Shown: positions 9,885-20,202 of the stretch, piece after piece | Numbering within the stretch: position 1 is the stretch's first letter | How the letters are laid out: each line of letters opens with the position of its first letter | Notes under the pieces: generated by a model | What the model saw: the letters and a program-made list of their open reading frames with translations, nothing else | Databases searched by the model: none | Told to the model about the DNA's origin: nothing | Program-made: the position numbers and the translations under genes | NCBI GenBank assembly: GCA_021234155.1 | Contig: JAJEKV010000795.1 | Span: 25,822 to 89,821 of the forward strand | Direction: 5' to 3' | DNA length: 64,000 nucleotides | Origin: Isoetes taiwanensis | Lineage: Eukaryota; Streptophyta; Lycopodiopsida; Isoetales; Isoetaceae

Positions 9885-10260
9885 ATTACAAGGGGTTAAG
9901 GTTATAAGTTATAAGAAATTTTAAGGTAATATTTTAAGGTTATAAGTTAATAGTTAAGGTTTTAAGTTTAATAGTTTATGAATTATAATTTAGAAGTTTT
10001 ATGTTTTAGAAGTTTAAAGGTTATATTTATTTAAGGTTAGAAGTTTTAACCTTAGAACTTCTAACCTTAAAAGTTGTAAACTTACTTCTTCTAACCTTAA
10101 CTTTTAACCTATAATAACCTACCCTAAAACTTCTAACCTATAATAACCTATAATTAACTTCTAACCTAAAAACTGCTAACCTATAATAACCTTAAAAGTT
10201 GTTTCTAAGGTTACAACATTTAAGGTTATTATAGGTTAATATATTATAGGTTAACTCATG
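9885..10260. repeat. AT-rich block of AAGGTTATAAGTT units in both orientations
   Basis: TAAGGTTATAAGTT-like units lead, AACTTCTAACCTATAATAACC units (the opposite orientation) follow, and the first orientation returns at the end. Much of the block can fold on itself. It lies directly 5' of the second DUF7869-like gene. Confidence 0.6.
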
Positions 10261-12658
10261 CTAGGGAGATGTTATTTGGATATGCTAACTTACTATATGT
10301 TTTTATGCATTTTAGGTCAATGGCATGCAAAATGCTAAATCCCCCAAGGCCCCCAATGATGCTGATCAAGGCAAGGAAAAATCCCCAACTAATGAAGATG
10401 ACAAAGATGATGGCAAAGGAAAGGAAAAGACCAGAAATGAAAAGGATGATGCCAAAGGAAAGGAAATTGTACTTTATACTGGGGTCGATTGGAAAAACAA
10501 AAAGGTCAAGATCCTGCATGCATGCAACAGAGAGGCAGTAGGAGAAGGGATTATTGTTCTAGCAGATCCTATCAATGCAGTGAATGATGAAAGATTAGGG
10601 GAGGACAGGTTAGGTGTGGCAATCTCAAAATTATATGACAATTGGAAGGAAAAGGGTTCAGGCAAACAAGAATGTCTTGCTTGTGTGAAGCAACTAGAGG
10701 TTCCAACTATTGTTGCATGGCCTAGGGACAGTATTCAACTGGAGGGGAACTACATGTTTCCTATAGATGTAGAACCATTGTCAATAATGTTCACACAAAG
10801 TGTAGCAGCAAGAGGCCACTTCCAACTTTCAAACATTATCCCACCAAAAGATGCAAGTCAGATTATGATTGTTCTCCTGAAGCCCTGATGAAGGTTAGAG
10901 GAAGTGAATGTTGTTGGGCCTCCTGTATTAGAATGTTCACAATAGAGGAGATGGTGGTAGCAAGAGCTACATATCAGGAACATAAGTGTGATAGCAGGAG
11001 TAATTTCATGTACACCATATTTGGCTATGCAATTCAGGATGAAAGATCAAAGAAGAAAAGATTCCCATTGAATGGAAAGTGGATATGTTCAAAAGCATGG
11101 ATGGCTATACATGGAATTCCAACCTCTTCTTGGCACAACTGGCAAAAGAGACATGAAAATAGTAGTAAAATTGCATTGCATAGGAACACTGGCCTGGTAA
11201 GACCTACCTCAAGAACTATAGCTGCAAAGGAAATATTTGAAAGATATGTGGATTTCAATCCAGAAAACATGCCACATAAGAGTAAGAAGGATGAACAGGG
11301 TAGAGTTATTGTTGAAAAGAGATTGCCATCCCATTGTACCCAGAAGAGCATATTAGAGGAAATAAATGCATTGCTTCGGGAACTTGGAGTGGCCTCTATA
11401 TCCCAGCCCAATTTTAGTAGGCTATGGAATAAGCATTTCAAGCATGTGACCATAGCAACTTCAAACAACTTTGCCAAGTGCAATTCATGTGCTAAGCTGA
11501 AGGAGACACTAGATAAGACTGTGCAACCAAGTCTAAGGGCAAAGATAAGGGAACATATGAAGGACCATATGACAGATCAACTATCATGTAGATCAACTTA
11601 TTGGATGTGGAGGACCTTATCTGCAATGGAACCTAATAACTATCTATGTATTATACATGATAAAATGGACCAATGAAGACTTGTCTTCCACAATTCAAGT
11701 ACATTCCTAAGTCATGTGGAAGATCATACCCTTTGCATATTTCAATGGATGGGGGCAATATTGCATGGGGGATCTCTCGGACCTACTATGGCCATTTCGG
11801 TTTAGAGTTGTGGAGTGATGGTCCAGATTTTCACATTGGGAGTATCATGAGGTGTTTAAGAAACTATGAGAAGGGTTACAATGGTCACCTCCAGGATCCT
11901 ACTGACTAGCCGTGCACTACATAGTGCATTGTTGGATGGAACCCCTAATAGTATTGAAAAGTTTAGCAAGGCAAGGTTTAGGAGGAATGGACTTAATGAA
12001 CATGTTGGAGCTTCAACATCTCGTGCTAAACCTCGAGATCTGCCTGTAAAGCTCCTCTTGCAACTAGATAATTGTCTTTGGTCAAAATAAGAAGAGCGGT
12101 GGATGTTTTCTTTCCTATCCTACTTAACAATTTGTGGGTATTTTTGAAAGAGTCAATTTGGGGTTCCTAATGCCCGGACATACTCATGAGGATGTGGACG
12201 CATTGTTTGGAAAATATAGTCATGTATTGAGACAGCAGACAGTTACCAACTTTCCCAGGCTATTGGAAATATTTCATGGATATACAAATCCATCTCCTAT
12301 AGGATCTCTCATAGAAGAAGTGCCTGATTGGAAGAGTTTTGTGGATAGTTATGCTCTCGACATGGAAGGTCATTCTAGACCTCTTCAATTCACTTTTTGG
12401 GTGAGAGAAGGGATTCCAATCATGCAATGGAAAATGAGACCTTCAGAGGATAAGTGGAGAGGTGGGACAGAAATTTGGCACAGGGATGCAAATGGCAAGC
12501 CTATGATACCTCCTAGTCAACCAAAAGCTCTAAAACCAACTGAAGAAGTCAAGCAATTGGGATTGACTAAGGATGGCATCAATGACTACATCAAGCATTG
12601 GCAAACTAATTCAGATGAGACTAATCGTGCATTGATAGATTATTGGAAGAAGGTGATC

Positions 12659-12669
12659 AACTTGTTGGT
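12659..12669. repeat. Left target-site duplication of the LINE
   Basis: AACTTGTTGGT directly precedes the LINE. The identical 11 bp stand at 14334-14344 after the poly(A) tail (the two leading A may belong to the tail). Confidence 0.9.
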
Positions 12670-12670
12670 C

Positions 12671-13547
12671 TGATTATGGCCTCTTTTTACTAGGTGACCT
12701 ATATATGAATAATAAGCTCATCTCTTGGACCAATCTGAAAAACTTAGTTCATGGCACTTCTAGTGATAAAAAGATCTATTTGCATATTAAGTCGATCCTT
12801 CCTCAGACTTGGTTAAATAATATTGTCCCCAAGGCAACCAATTGGAGCATTGCAGGTAAGTGTTTATATAAGGTCAGTCAAATCTATTCTGCTATTAGCA
12901 ACTTTGACAATCCTTCCAAAGCTGGTCTCAAATGGTCTATCACTATGGAGGAGGCCAAATCTCTATTTCATGATGTTTGGAACTCTTATTGCTTCCCCAA
13001 GATCAACTTCTTTATTTGGTTGTTAGCTAATAAAAGCATTCCTAATTTACAACTTCTCTCCCTCAGGAATGACAACATCTCTGCCTTGTGCCAGCTTCAT
13101 TGCAATCTGGAGGAAGATCTTGAACACATCTTTATCTGCCCTAAGCTTAATTCTTTTTGGTCTTGGTTTGATGATAATTTGGGTCAGTTTTTTCCTAACA
13201 GGATCTCTGGAAATTTGTTGTCTTATGTCCAAAATGGTTGCACTTTTGCTAATACTATCATGTTTATTGCTCTTTGGAATATCTGGAAGGCAAGAAATAG
13301 AGTAGTTTATGGCAAAAAGAATTTCTCTATTTTTTGGATCAAATTGCATTTTCAACTTGATGTTGATCATCGCTTCAAAGACACAAAAAGGAAGCAATCT
13401 GATAAATATGACAGAAAATGGGATTTGGTTGGTCATTTCAGGGGGTCTTTTGATTTATTTGTAGCTAACTTCAATGTTATCAATTCTAATTCTCCTTTTG
13501 GTGATGATGTTAGCCTACTTGAAGAAATGCAAGAAGAGCATGGGTGA
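12671..13547 (+). pseudogene. LINE ORF2 C-terminal fragment with zf-RVT domain
   Basis: The frame is open from the insertion edge (DYGLFLLGDLYMNNK) to TGA 13545-13547. The zf-RVT domain follows the usual form: FHDVWNSYCFPKINFFIW, then SALCQLHCNLEEDLEHIFIC with Cys/Cys/His/Cys ligands, then LWNIWKARNRVVYG. The endonuclease and catalytic reverse transcriptase parts are missing through 5' truncation, which is typical of target-primed reverse transcription. It stays open throughout, unlike the older LINE at 50.6-54.6 kb. Confidence 0.85.
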
Positions 13548-13935
13548 AATGGATGACAATCTACTCAAAAGGGATGTTGATCTTGACCTAAAACTGTTCT
13601 TCAACAAACTCTCTGAAAATGAAGAAAATTTGGACACGACTATTGCAAGAATGTTCTGCAGAGAGGTGGTGCAAGTCTATACTATGTTTGATTTCCTCTC
13701 CATGTACCACAGATACATGACTGAGGAACAATTCTCAAGATTCAGAGAGCAGTACTATACTCACAGACTGTTGGCTGATTTGTTTGGTTCCTTGCTTTGT
13801 TTGACTGTATCTGACCTCTCTTGCGTGGATAGCATTGCTGAGCAGATTACTGTTAGTTACACCTTTGGATCTGCTGACTCTTTCTATGCCTTCTTCAACT
13901 TTAAGCTTGACTCCCTCTCACTTCAGACCCAGTAG
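13540..13935 (+). CDS. Downstream LINE ORF, 131 aa, overlapping ORF2
   Basis: ATG at 13540-13542 lies inside the last codons of ORF2, so the two frames overlap by 8 bp (ATGGGTGA). The product starts MGEMDDNLLKRDVDLDLKLF. It is acidic and mostly helical by eye, with MYHRYMTEEQFSRFREQYY, and ends in LDSLSLQTQ. No known domain was recognised. Position and overlap suggest translation by termination-reinitiation. A chance ORF is possible, but 131 codons with a protein-like composition make it worth checking in related LINEs. Confidence 0.45.
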   Translation: MGEMDDNLLKRDVDLDLKLFFNKLSENEENLDTTIARMFCREVVQVYTMFDFLSMYHRYMTEEQFSRFREQYYTHRLLADLFGSLLCLTVSDLSCVDSIAEQITVSYTFGSADSFYAFFNFKLDSLSLQTQ

Positions 13936-14304
13936 CCCCATCCTTGTATCTGGCTTCCTATCCAAGTCTGCTAAGACATTAATTGCTCAATGGTATCTCC
14001 TAATCTAGCGAATTTTTGGTTCTTTGTTACTTTCAGGTTTTAACAATAATTACTGGTTGGGGTCGTGATTTCTACACATTTTTGAAGACTATCTCATTTT
14101 TGGAAGACTATCTCTACTTATCAGTTATCCTTTGACCAATTCAGCTCATCTCAGGATCTGATTTCTGCTACATATTTTTCAGACTGCACATCACAACATT
14201 TTGATGGACGTTTATGTATAAAGATCTTTGTTATGCTTTAATCTGCTGATCAAAGCAGATCTATGTACTGTGTTTCTTGATTAATGGAAAAATTTACTCT
14301 TACT

Positions 14305-14333
<29 letters not shown>

Positions 14334-14337
<4 letters not shown>

Positions 14338-14344
14338 TGTTGGT
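14334..14344. repeat. Right target-site duplication of the LINE
   Basis: AACTTGTTGGT, identical to 12659-12669, followed by AGACACATCC, which restores the host reading frame. Confidence 0.9.
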
Positions 14345-14910
14345 AGACACATCCTCAGAAGAGCTGAAAGAAGGGTGGTTCCCTAAAAGTAAGTGGAAAA
14401 CATTAGCTGGTGCTGACGAAGATGATGGTACCATTAGTAGCATTGTGAAGGCATATGCTCCTCCTCAATCTGATAAACACTATGTTAGTCCTAAGAAGGA
14501 TAGGCCAAAATATCTAGGCATGGATTGTTATGAACCTTCTACTGACGTGGAGTGCCACCAATTTGTAGTAGTAAAACCAGCAGATCTAGAGACCTATCCA
14601 GTGTGGTTGGGATATACTATCTCGGATATTTGCAAAGAAGAAGGTGATGTTAACTTCAATAAGGTGCGCGTGGAATGGTGGTGTCCGATTACATCGGTTG
14701 AGTAATGTCACCGATAAAGAAAGATATTCAGATTGTTGGACAAAGAGGTGGAGGAGAAATCTTAGTGATCCTGATCTTTGGCTAGACATTGAAACCGTAT
14801 TGTACTCGTGGACTCCAAAAACTATTCCAAGTAAAACAGCGAGAGTTACAATACCTCAGGATGTAAGGAATAAGGTTCTCATATCCTTGGGGATGCTGGT
14901 GGAAAAATAA

Positions 14911-15761
14911 AAAACAGTTACTATGTATCAATCACAGTTAATAAAAGTTGTGTACTACTTGAGTTTCATGATATATGATTTTGTAATTTGAAGTTAAGGT
15001 GTGAATTTATATTAAGGTGTGTGATTATATGTTAACGTATAGTGACTTTAATCAAGTTACTAAAAAACTTGCAATATGAAATTTGTCCCAAAATCAAGAC
15101 ATAATCCCAATTTAATTGAATGATGGTTGCTACATTAGCAGCGTCTTGTTCGGCTGGAAGTCCGCCGTCGTGATCGGCGACATGGTCGACAGTTGCTTCC
15201 TGTCCTTGATTCGCGAGAGCATCAGGTATAGTAGCCCGGTGTGTGAACGCCCTCCTCATGACCATGTTTGCGTTGCCTTCTCTCGTGGAGCTCTGGCTCT
15301 TGTGTCCCATCATGGCGTACGGTTCGGTTGGTTGGCTGTCAATTTGGAGAGCCGAACTCATATTCGAAGAGATTAGTAATTTGATAATACGTCACATGTA
15401 GAAATCACTGTAGCAATGAAAATGATCCTATGGAAATGATCTTATTTTTACTGTAGCATAGAGTTTTAGAACATTTTCAACAACAAGTTAATAGTCATTA
15501 TGAGATTAAATTTTTAATTGATATTTCGTGAATTTGATTCTTGATATCACATGTCCTCTAAAGCGACCCAACATTCATATTTTAATCAAATATCAAGTGA
15601 GCATCCTACAATTTGAACTCAAGGGGAAATTTGATGCATGTGCACTTTTTTAATGTTGTAGCTGAACTTGGGTTGCAGATTGCACTAGATGTGGCAACTA
15701 GGTTGTAATTTTTTGTCTCAGCTGTGCTTGCTTTATTTCTAATATTTGGTTTCACATTCAG
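14911..15761. other. Gene-free interval before the CACTA gene
   Basis: AT-rich except for a GC-richer patch at 15118-15375 with short ORFs on both strands that I cannot assign. No CACTA left terminus or TCACGCGTGA palindrome is visible here. Confidence 0.5.
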
Positions 15762-17453
15762 ATGGGCGATAACTTAGATGATCCGTTGCACCAAGCAATC
15801 GTGATATTGCGGGACCTATATGGTACTGGTGGCGATCCCGCACAAAGGTTTCGTGAATGGGCCCAAAATCCTCAAGAGACTATTAATGAGGCCAGGGTCC
15901 TTAATACAACCTTTGATCGGCGGATGCGGGAGCGGGAGGCCACTACTGCTACTGCGTATCGATCACCCTTGCCTTCTGTACCTCCACCTGCACCTGCACC
16001 TGCACCTACACCACCTACAGTGACACCTACAGCTCCAGCTCCACATGAGTCAGTTATAGGTATAAATTTCAACCTTGTTTCTTTTAGAAACATGCTATAT
16101 ACATATTTTGCTATATGTTTGCATGTATGCATGTGGGGGGGGAGGTAGGGTATACCACCTGTAGACTTTGAAGAAGTGCAGGTAACTATTTTTCACACTT
16201 CCATAATAATTTAAAATATAAACTAAGATGTTTGACTTGCAGGTGGGGATATTTAAGTATCCTGCAGGCTGTAGGATCTTAGAGGGCTCACCAGATGTAC
16301 CTGCTTTGGTGATAAGCCCGATGGGCAAGCCAAAGTTTGGACCAGGAGATAGTGCCTTACGCAGGACTATAAAGAATATAGCGCACGACCATTTTTATTG
16401 GAAAGCACCTCACAAGAAAATGAAAGAGCAAGATCCTGAGCACATTGAGCTGGTGAAATACTTTACTCATCATTTCTTACAACAATCACTCTCTTTGTAC
16501 TAAATTAAAAGTGTTTGTATCTCATACTTAAATGCAGGTGATACGTGAGGTCAAGAAAATACATGGGGATATCTCGGAGTCCTTTATACGGCACAAGTTA
16601 TCTGAGATCCATAGGTGTGTTATTATTGTCTTCAATTTTATTAAACTTCAACCATCTTCATTAAAATTCTTATTGTATTAATGCTCTTATTTTTTCCAGA
16701 AGCCATCGCTCTAAGCTGAAGAAGGAGGTTAAGCATCATCTAGAAGAGGGAACTTCTAAGCGAAAACGTATCCATGACGAAGCATGGGAGTGGGCCCTTC
16801 GAGAGATCGCGGCAGATGATGCAGAACCAGACAGACATGCGCAGCAGAAGGAAGCCACATCGTAAGTTTACTTTATTTTAGCTTGCAATATTTTATTCTC
16901 TCTTTTAAGACTTTCTACATGTGCAGTGCGAGAATTGCAAAGCAACCAGTGGGTCATCGTTTTGGTAGTTCTGGCCAATCAGGATTCGAGGCTAAGTTTG
17001 TAAGTATTTGAGTCTTTTGTAATGGCCCATAGTCTTATATGAGGCTTTCGCGTTTTGCATACTAACTGCTACTTTATTTTTAGTATGCGCAATACGGATT
17101 TGCGCCCACTCAGGACCAGTGTGATGTAAGAAAATATATGTCACACCCCGACTTTGAGTTGTACATGGCAGGACTGAACATATGGCCACTTCATGAAGCC
17201 GATAGAGAGGTCAGTAACTAACTTGTAGCCAATGAAGATACCACTGATCAACATAGTTTCTAATGCTACTTATTTTTTGTAGAGGATTGTACGGATGCTC
17301 CAAGAAGGCGAGGCCCAGAATTTGGCAGAGGAAGACTATGACATCGATGTCCCAGATGACAGACCATTTTTTCAGGGAGATGGGGTAGAGGGGGACGATA
17401 TGTCTCGACGCCATGATGACAGGGATGGAGACAGCGGCAGTTGTGCATATTGA
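15762..17453 (+). CDS. CACTA (En/Spm) Transposase_24-like protein, eight exons, apparently intact
   Basis: Proposed exons: 15762-16052, 16149-16181, 16243-16452, 16538-16614, 16700-16861, 16927-16999, 17084-17209 and 17283-17453. They sum to 1143 bp (380 aa plus stop) with no internal stop. Most junctions have clear GT/AG signals (for example TCCAG at 16699, GTAAGT at 17000). The 33-bp second exon (GIPPVDFEEVQ) and its donor choice are the least certain. The protein has a short acidic start, a Pro/Ala-rich linker (residues about 72-92), then PAGCRILEGSPDVPALV, KNIAHDHFYWKAPHKKM, FIRHKLSEIHR, SHRSKLKKEVKHHLEEG and an acidic tail ending GDSGSCAY. This matches plant Ptta/En/Spm (TnpA-side) proteins, thought to bind subterminal repeats. 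A palindromic array and a TAGTG end follow within 560 bp. Its partner catalytic tnp2 gene is not in the window. Confidence 0.65.
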
Positions 17454-17680
17454 TATACTCTGCATACTTATATGTACTTTATATAAATTTTATGTATATC
17501 AATTTCATTTTATGTTTGTGCCAATTTGCAACCAATCAGGGATAATCAAAATTAGCTGCCCCAAGCTTTTTTTTTTTTTTTCCAAATACAGCAAAACTTA
17601 TATATAATAATATTAATAAATTATAAAAAAACATTATGTAGAAAAAAATCAAATAAATAAATATTATTAAATATCAGTTT

Positions 17681-17989
17681 GTCACACGTGACAAAAGTAA
17701 AATTGGCAGGCGTGACAAAAGTAAAGGTTTTGTCACGTGTGACAAACTAAGATTTGTCATGCGTGACAAATATAATTATTTATCACGCGTGACAAACTAA
17801 CATTTGTTACGCGTGACAAATATATTTATTTATCACGCGTGACAAACTAACAGTCTGTCACGCGTGACAAATATATTTATTTATCACGCGTGACAAGTGG
17901 TTTCATGTTTGTCACGAGTGAGAAAAGTTATTTGTCACGATACTAATAATATAATAATATAGTGTATTTTGCGTGACAAAAACCGTGAC
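17681..17989. repeat. Subterminal TTTGTCACGCGTGACAAA palindrome array
   Basis: Palindromes start at about 17681, 17705, 17732, 17756, 17782, 17806, 17832, 17857, 17883, 17911 and 17934, with half copies at 17971 and 17983. Alternate members repeat every 50-51 bp (17681, 17732, 17782, 17832, 17883, 17934). The core is GTCACGCGTGAC, with CACGTG variants at both early copies. Density next to the terminus matches the TnpA-binding subterminal regions known for En/Spm. Confidence 0.9.
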
Positions 17990-18029
17990 AAACAAGGGTT
18001 ATCTCTACTAGTGGAAGATGGTCCTGCGC

Positions 18030-20202
18030 CCCTAGTGCCTATACTCGACCAGCGTTCGCTTGACGTGCATGTGGTGGAGGGAGTCGTCGATGTGGACCGT
18101 CATGCCTTTCGCGTTCCCTGTTTGCTCGTCGGTCTCTATGTACGCAATTGTTCCTGTTATTCCGTTGACTACTTCTCACGGTATCTCGATGACAACTCTG
18201 CATCCCACAGCGACGTAAGGTATCTGGTAGAATGCCAGGTCGTCGGTCCAGCTGCGCATCCCGTCTTCTGGTGTTGCGTTGGTTTCTACTCGTATTTCGT
18301 GGACACGTTCGCTGAGAAACATCTTGATCATGGCCATCGCATTGTAATGTCGGACGTCCTCGTGGTGGGTGCACAGCACCGTGGTGTTTCGGTCGATCTT
18401 ACGGAGCGCTTCCTCTCTGTCGATGATGTGGGGTCCCAGCATTTGCGCGAGCTCGATCTGGGTCGGCGGCCCCTCTCTTATGGCGTTGAGGAAGGTGACG
18501 TACTCTGGGTCGAAGGAGTGCCTGATGGACTGCGTCAGGTGGTACTTCTTTGCTTGCATGAAGTGGGGGCTGTTGGCGAGGGTGCACAGCTTGTAGACGT
18601 TGTCGGCATCCCTCTTTTTGTGCTTGCATATGGGAGGGAGCTGGGCATGGTCGCCGACGAGGATTATCACCCGTGTTCGCTCGTCACTTCTTCTATTTGC
18701 CTGAGTATCATGTTGAGGTTGGCGAACGTGAGCATTGATATCTCCTCGATGATGAGGACCTGGTCTGTTGGTGCCTTATGTCCGTGTGCCTGATTTTGTT
18801 CGGCCATTGCTTTTTAACTGCACAATGAGAGATCGCCGTGCGTTAGCACAATCTGGGGACCGCGGCTCGCGTTTTAGGTTTGCCTGTTTACCTGGGATTG
18901 CGAATTGGTAGTGCGCGGTGGTCGCTCCCCTCCATAGCTTTGATGCGGCCATTCCAGTGGTCGCGGTAGCTAGCACCGCTTTCCCGTTGCTAATGAAGTG
19001 TTGTATCATGTATCTCGTCAGATACGTCTTTCCAGATCCTGGCATGCCCGATATGACGTGGAACCCATGCGCTTCTCTCGTGATTGCTTCGTAGACGTGT
19101 GCTTGCTCGGGCGACAGTGTGGCATCCACCGGCGGGGTGGCTAGTACGTTTGGCTGGCCTGCCTGTTGCGCTTGGCCTTCCTGGTATGCGGCTGCCGGTC
19201 TTCTTGGTCGACGAAGGTGGTATTCGGCATATGCTTGGACGTGGGCGAGGATGTCATCTTCGTTTGACAGCAGCTGCCGGAGCTGGCATTCCAGGCTGTA
19301 GGACTGTGCGTGGTTGTCCAGGAAGAGGAGTTCGGCTTCCGATCTGAACGGGATTTTGTCGAGGAGTATGTTGTATCAGAATTCTTTGGTGTGGTGGACA
19401 GGGTGGTAGTCGGTGAAGCGTACTGGTTGGTTTGTGGGGATGATCTTGTGGCCTAGAACTGTGTGGGATGTGGTTCGCACGGACTGGCTGGCTCAACGAT
19501 GTACGAGCGCCAGAATTGTTTTTATGTTACGCCGTCCATGTTGGCGGGCCTTGCTGCGTAGTGATCTATGGGGTGGAGCGTTGGCATGGCGCCGCGTGTG
19601 AGGAGGCGCTCTCTGGTCGACGGCAGGGAGGAGTCGACGAAGTGGACGTCGTCCAATCTCCATATGGTTGGTATTTGGCGGCACGCCAGCGCGGCTTCGG
19701 TGGGCGAGATCGGTTTGGAGAGCAACATTGAGGATAGTAGCTTCGCCTTCGTTTCGTCTACATCTGGGAGTTCGAGCCTTAGGATGTCTTCTCCGTTTAG
19801 GTTGAGGTGGCCGTGCGGCTCGAGCTTCATCGCGTACTTGAGGACGTAGTATGTCCAGCTTCCGTACGTGATTCTCTGCATGTTCATGTGCGCTCCCCAA
19901 AGCAGGAGAATTGCTGGGTGGTAGGGCACGACGCTTGAGTACTCTTCTGTTGGCCTGAAGTACATCCACCTTTGTTTGCTGCTGTCGAACTGAGCGTCGC
20001 AGTTTGGCTATAGTGGGAACAGGAACAGGTACCTGCACGGTATGGCGTGGCCTTCTAGTTTGCAGGCGGGCCTACATGTGTGGATCTGCTTGTGCTGGAC
20101 CAAGTCGCGTAGCTTGTCCTCGTCTTGCGCCCCCGTTGTGCTTGGTATGACGGCGACGATCTCGTTTGTGATCCTCTCTACGTCTGCTTCCTTCACCCAC
20201 AT
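18030..20202 (-). pseudogene. Helitron Rep/helicase, C-terminal two thirds, lightly damaged
   Basis: Minus strand, GC-richer than its surroundings. In order: HTCRPACKLEG with CRYLFLFPL (about 20100-20010), typical of the Helitron-like N-terminal domain; SVVPYHPAILLLWGAHMNMQ and YYVLKYAMKLEPHGHL (about 19930-19800); an insert-like region; then a Pif1-type helicase with GMPGSGKT (Walker A, about 19040), TTGMAASKLWRGATTAHY, VLIIEEISML (Walker B, about 18740), LVGDHAQLPP, LTQSIRHSFDPEYV and TVLCTHHEDVRHYN. A short intron at about 18825-18891 (donor GTAAAC) splits the helicase. Damage: TAG after LFLFPL (about 20008), a frame change near 19500, and TGA after VVIEIP (about 18175), followed in frame by VVNGITGTIAYIE. 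The reading frame ends at about 18030, only 17 bp from the CACTA terminus. Helitron ends (TC, CTRR hairpin) were not found. Confidence 0.75.

Larger units (their letters stand above)
12670..14335 (+). mobile_element. 5'-truncated L1-type LINE insertion with poly(A) tail
   Basis: About 1.66 kb bounded by an 11-bp duplication and ending in about 30 A (14306-14335). It begins mid-ORF2, carries the C-terminal part of the reverse transcriptase protein, an additional downstream ORF and about 370 bp of 3' untranslated DNA. Near-perfect reading frames and duplication suggest it is younger than the gene it interrupts. Confidence 0.9.
10325..14910 (+). pseudogene. DUF7869-like transposase, copy 2, split by a LINE insertion
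   Basis: A different family member from copy 1. The N-terminus (from ATG 10325, just after TTTTAG) is Lys/Asp-rich. The next domain has GVDWKNKKVKILHACNREAV, and a frame change follows near 10888. The segment 10888-11676 carries KRLPSHCTQKSILEEINALL, NFAKCNSCAKLKE (a Cys pair) and HDKMDQ, whose Asp matches the first acidic site of copy 1. A frameshift sits exactly at ATGA (11673-11676), then KTCLPQF follows. LLLQLDNCLWSK (about 12050) and MPGHTHEDVDALFGKY (about 12170) match the second and third sites. After removal of the LINE (12670-14333) the frame runs unbroken from INLLV into DTSSEELKEGW and on to the stop at 14703-14705. A last segment (to 14910) needs another frame change. Its tail domain resembles that of copy 1. 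Role as transposase is inferred. Confidence 0.65.
15762..18013 (+). mobile_element. 3' part of a CACTA element
   Basis: The transposase-family gene, the subterminal palindrome array and the terminus TAGTG (18009-18013, inner sequence AACAAGGGTTATCTCTAC) occur in the expected order. The matching left end (CACTAGTAGAGATAACCC or similar) was not found upstream, so the element is 5'-truncated or its left end has diverged. Confidence 0.6.

Noticed and set aside
11673-11676. Programmed -1 frameshift or stop-start ATGA in the DUF7869-like gene
   Set aside because: No slippery heptamer is visible and the gene has several other lesions, so ordinary decay explains it.
18039-18793. Long plus-strand ORF opposite the Helitron helicase
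   Set aside because: The helicase motifs are all on the minus strand; the plus ORF is a shadow of GC-rich coding sequence.
19493-20038. Arg/Pro-rich 181-aa minus-strand ORF
   Set aside because: It is out of frame with the clear Helitron domain (SVVPYHP, LKYAMKLEP) over the same bases.
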